A DNA stretch of 37,291 nt from Verrucomicrobiaceae bacterium (GTDB lineage Bacteria; Verrucomicrobiota; Verrucomicrobiia; Verrucomicrobiales; Verrucomicrobiaceae), in NCBI GenBank assembly GCA_028293175.1, contig JAQGPI010000236.1, forward strand, positions 1 to 37,291, written 5' to 3'. Numbering within the stretch: the first letter of the stretch is position 1; each line of letters opens with the position of its first letter. The position numbers were made by a program, and so were the translations under genes. The notes beneath the pieces were generated by a model that made no database searches, was not told the origin of the DNA, and worked only from the letters and a program-made list of their open reading frames with translations. Positions 35,566 through 37,291 of this stretch are shown here, one piece after another.

Positions 35566-37291
35566 GTGGCGCGCCCTTTGTCCGCAAGACAACGATTGCC
35601 TTCCTTGCCCGTCAGGGCTCTGTTGGTCGCCGCCGTGCCCATCCTGCCTGCCCTCCCTGTCGATTCGCCCTTGCACCGTCCCCTTTCCGGGGTGCCGGGG
35701 CTGCTGCCAGCGGCACTGAAAAACCTCACCAAAGAGGGGGTGGAAACCGTGGCCGATGTGCTTTCCATGCTGCCGTTTCGTCACGAAGACCGGCAGCGCA
35801 TGGAGGGCCAGACCTTCCAGCCTTCGGAGGTGCCGAGCTGCCACCGCGTGCTGGTCACGAAGACCGGCGTACGCTACTTCGGCAGCCGACGCGGCGGGGG
35901 CAATTTCGAGGCCGCCGTGCAGCACATTGACGCCAATGCTTTGGGCCAATCGCTCACGCTTCGCTGGTGGAACATGCCCTTCATGGCACGCGCCATCGCC
36001 GAGGGCCAGGAGCTGATCATTCACGGCAAGATCAAGGAGTTTAAGGGCAAGCTCTCCATGGATCACCCGGAATACGAGGTGCTGAAGGGCGGCGATGACG
36101 ACGAGGCGGTGACCATTCACGCCGGGCGCATCACGCCCATCTACCGGTTGCGCGGCGGGCTCACGCAAAAGGCGGTGCGCGCGGCAGCATGGCATTCGTT
36201 GCAGGCCATGCCGGAGCCCATGGTGGCGGACATTCTGCCTGCGCCGAAAGCCGAGGGTGAATTCGCCGGATGGGCAAGGTCGAAGGCGCTGCGCGAGGCG
36301 CATTTCCCCACCTCGATGGAGACCCTGGAGCAGGCGCGGCGCTATCTCGCGCTGGAGGAGTTTTATCTTTACCAACTGCGCGTGGTGCGGCGCAGGCGCG
36401 ATGTGCTGGCCAGTGGTGGCCGCGTGTTGAAAGGCGACGGGCGGCTGGTGGCTTCCTTCCTCAAGGAGCTGCCCTTTGCCCTTACCGAAGCGCAGCGCCG
36501 TTGCGTGGCGGAGATCGCCAAAGACATGTCGCTCGGCTCGCCAATGAACCGCCTGCTGCACGGCGATGTGGGCAGCGGCAAGACGGTGGTGGCCTTCGCC
36601 GCCATGCTCACCGCCGTGGAAGCAGGCACGCAGGCCGCTCTGATGGCGCCCACCCAAATCCTGGCCGAGCAGCACGCGCGCAATGCCCGTCGCTGGCTTG
36701 AACCGCTAGGCCTGCGCGTGGCGCTGCTCACCGGCTCGAAGAAAGAAGACGGCAGCGGCATGGAGCTCTTCGATGCAGCGGGCAATGGTGTCTCACAGCG
36801 CGATGACGGAACGAAACCGCACATTCTTATCGGTACTCATGCGCTGCTGCATGATGCCTCGCTGGTGCACGACCTGGGGCTGGCGGTGATCGATGAACAG
36901 CACAAATTTGGCGTGGCCCAGCGCGCGAAATTGATCCAGCAAGGCACCATGCCGGATGTGCTGGTGATGACCGCCACGCCCATCCCGCGCACGCTCACAC
37001 TTACCATTTACGGTGACCTAGACGTCTCCACCATTGATCAAAGGCCGCAGCAAGGTGTTAAAATCGTCACCAAGGTGCGGCCCAAGGGCAAGCTCGAAGA
37101 TGCGGCGAAATTCCTCAAGGAACAGATCGAAGCGGGCCGCCAGGGCTACCTCGTTTTCCCCCTCATCGAGGAGAGCGACAAGCTGGATGCGGCGGGCGCG
37201 GTGAAGGGTCACAAGGAATGGACCAAGCTGCTCGCCCCGCACTCCGTGGGCCTGCTGCATGGCCGCATGAGCGCCGATGAAAAGGACGCGG
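35566..37291 (+). CDS. recG: ATP-dependent DNA helicase RecG (3'-truncated by the window end; start codon uncertain)
   Basis: Translation of the +1 frame: LPAALKNLTKEGVETVADVLSMLPFRHEDR...RLLHGDVGSGKTVVAFAAML...LIGTHALL...LAVIDEQHKFGVAQRAKL...MTATPIPRTLTLTIYGDLDVSTIDQ. Confidence 0.93.
   Translation, partial: MARPLSARQRLPSLPVRALLVAAVPILPALPVDSPLHRPLSGVPGLLPAALKNLTKEGVETVADVLSMLPFRHEDRQRMEGQTFQPSEVPSCHRVLVTKTGVRYFGSRRGGGNFEAAVQHIDANALGQSLTLRWWNMPFMARAIAEGQELIIHGKIKEFKGKLSMDHPEYEVLKGGDDDEAVTIHAGRITPIYRLRGGLTQKAVRAAAWHSLQAMPEPMVADILPAPKAEGEFAGWARSKALREAHFPTSMETLEQARRYLALEEFYLYQLRVVRRRRDVLASGGRVLKGDGRLVASFLKELPFALTEAQRRCVAEIAKDMSLGSPMNRLLHGDVGSGKTVVAFAAMLTAVEAGTQAALMAPTQILAEQHARNARRWLEPLGLRVALLTGSKKEDGSGMELFDAAGNGVSQRDDGTKPHILIGTHALLHDASLVHDLGLAVIDEQHKFGVAQRAKLIQQGTMPDVLVMTATPIPRTLTLTIYGDLDVSTIDQRPQQGVKIVTKVRPKGKLEDAAKFLKEQIEAGRQGYLVFPLIEESDKLDAAGAVKGHKEWTKLLAPHSVGLLHGRMSADEKDA

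Noticed and set aside
1-37291. tRNA/rRNA genes
   Set aside because: No tRNA or rRNA signature noticed by reading; a tRNAscan/Infernal run would be needed to be sure.

Overview
This is a GC-rich window, probably from a Verrucomicrobia-like chromosome (taxonomy inferred from protein style only). It carries about 26 supportable protein-coding genes plus an unusually dense set of intergenic palindromic repeats. Housekeeping genes are holB-like DNA polymerase III delta', tmk, and recG (truncated by the window end, with no usable ATG start). Envelope and signalling genes include an Ig-domain protein truncated at the left edge, two histidine kinases, a FadL/OmpP1-type porin, an M23 peptidase, an MFS transporter, and a ~2466-aa secreted protein with seven SdrD/Cna-B-like repeats. 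A compact arsenic operon (arsR-aquaporin-DUF6428-like-arsC) lies next to a second ArsR-type regulator that is divergent from a PiT permease / beta-barrel / tandem-rhodanese operon. Metal genes include a CDF exporter and an RcnA/NicO-type exporter with His-rich stretches. The strongest candidate for a new system is the 1054-aa protein at 22034-25198. It combines a seven-bladed WD40 propeller, a Ras/Roc-like GTPase, a COR-like linker, a CxxC...CxxC zinc ribbon and a C-terminal TIR-like domain. It stands alone between repeat-rich intergenic regions, which suggests a single-gene sensor/switch/effector defence protein. Other leads are an in-frame amber codon splitting a possible WapI-like immunity gene, a four-base-overlapping small-protein/HNH gene pair, and several families of REP-like inverted repeats, one of which shows compensatory base changes. 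All assignments come from reading the sequence; no database search was run.
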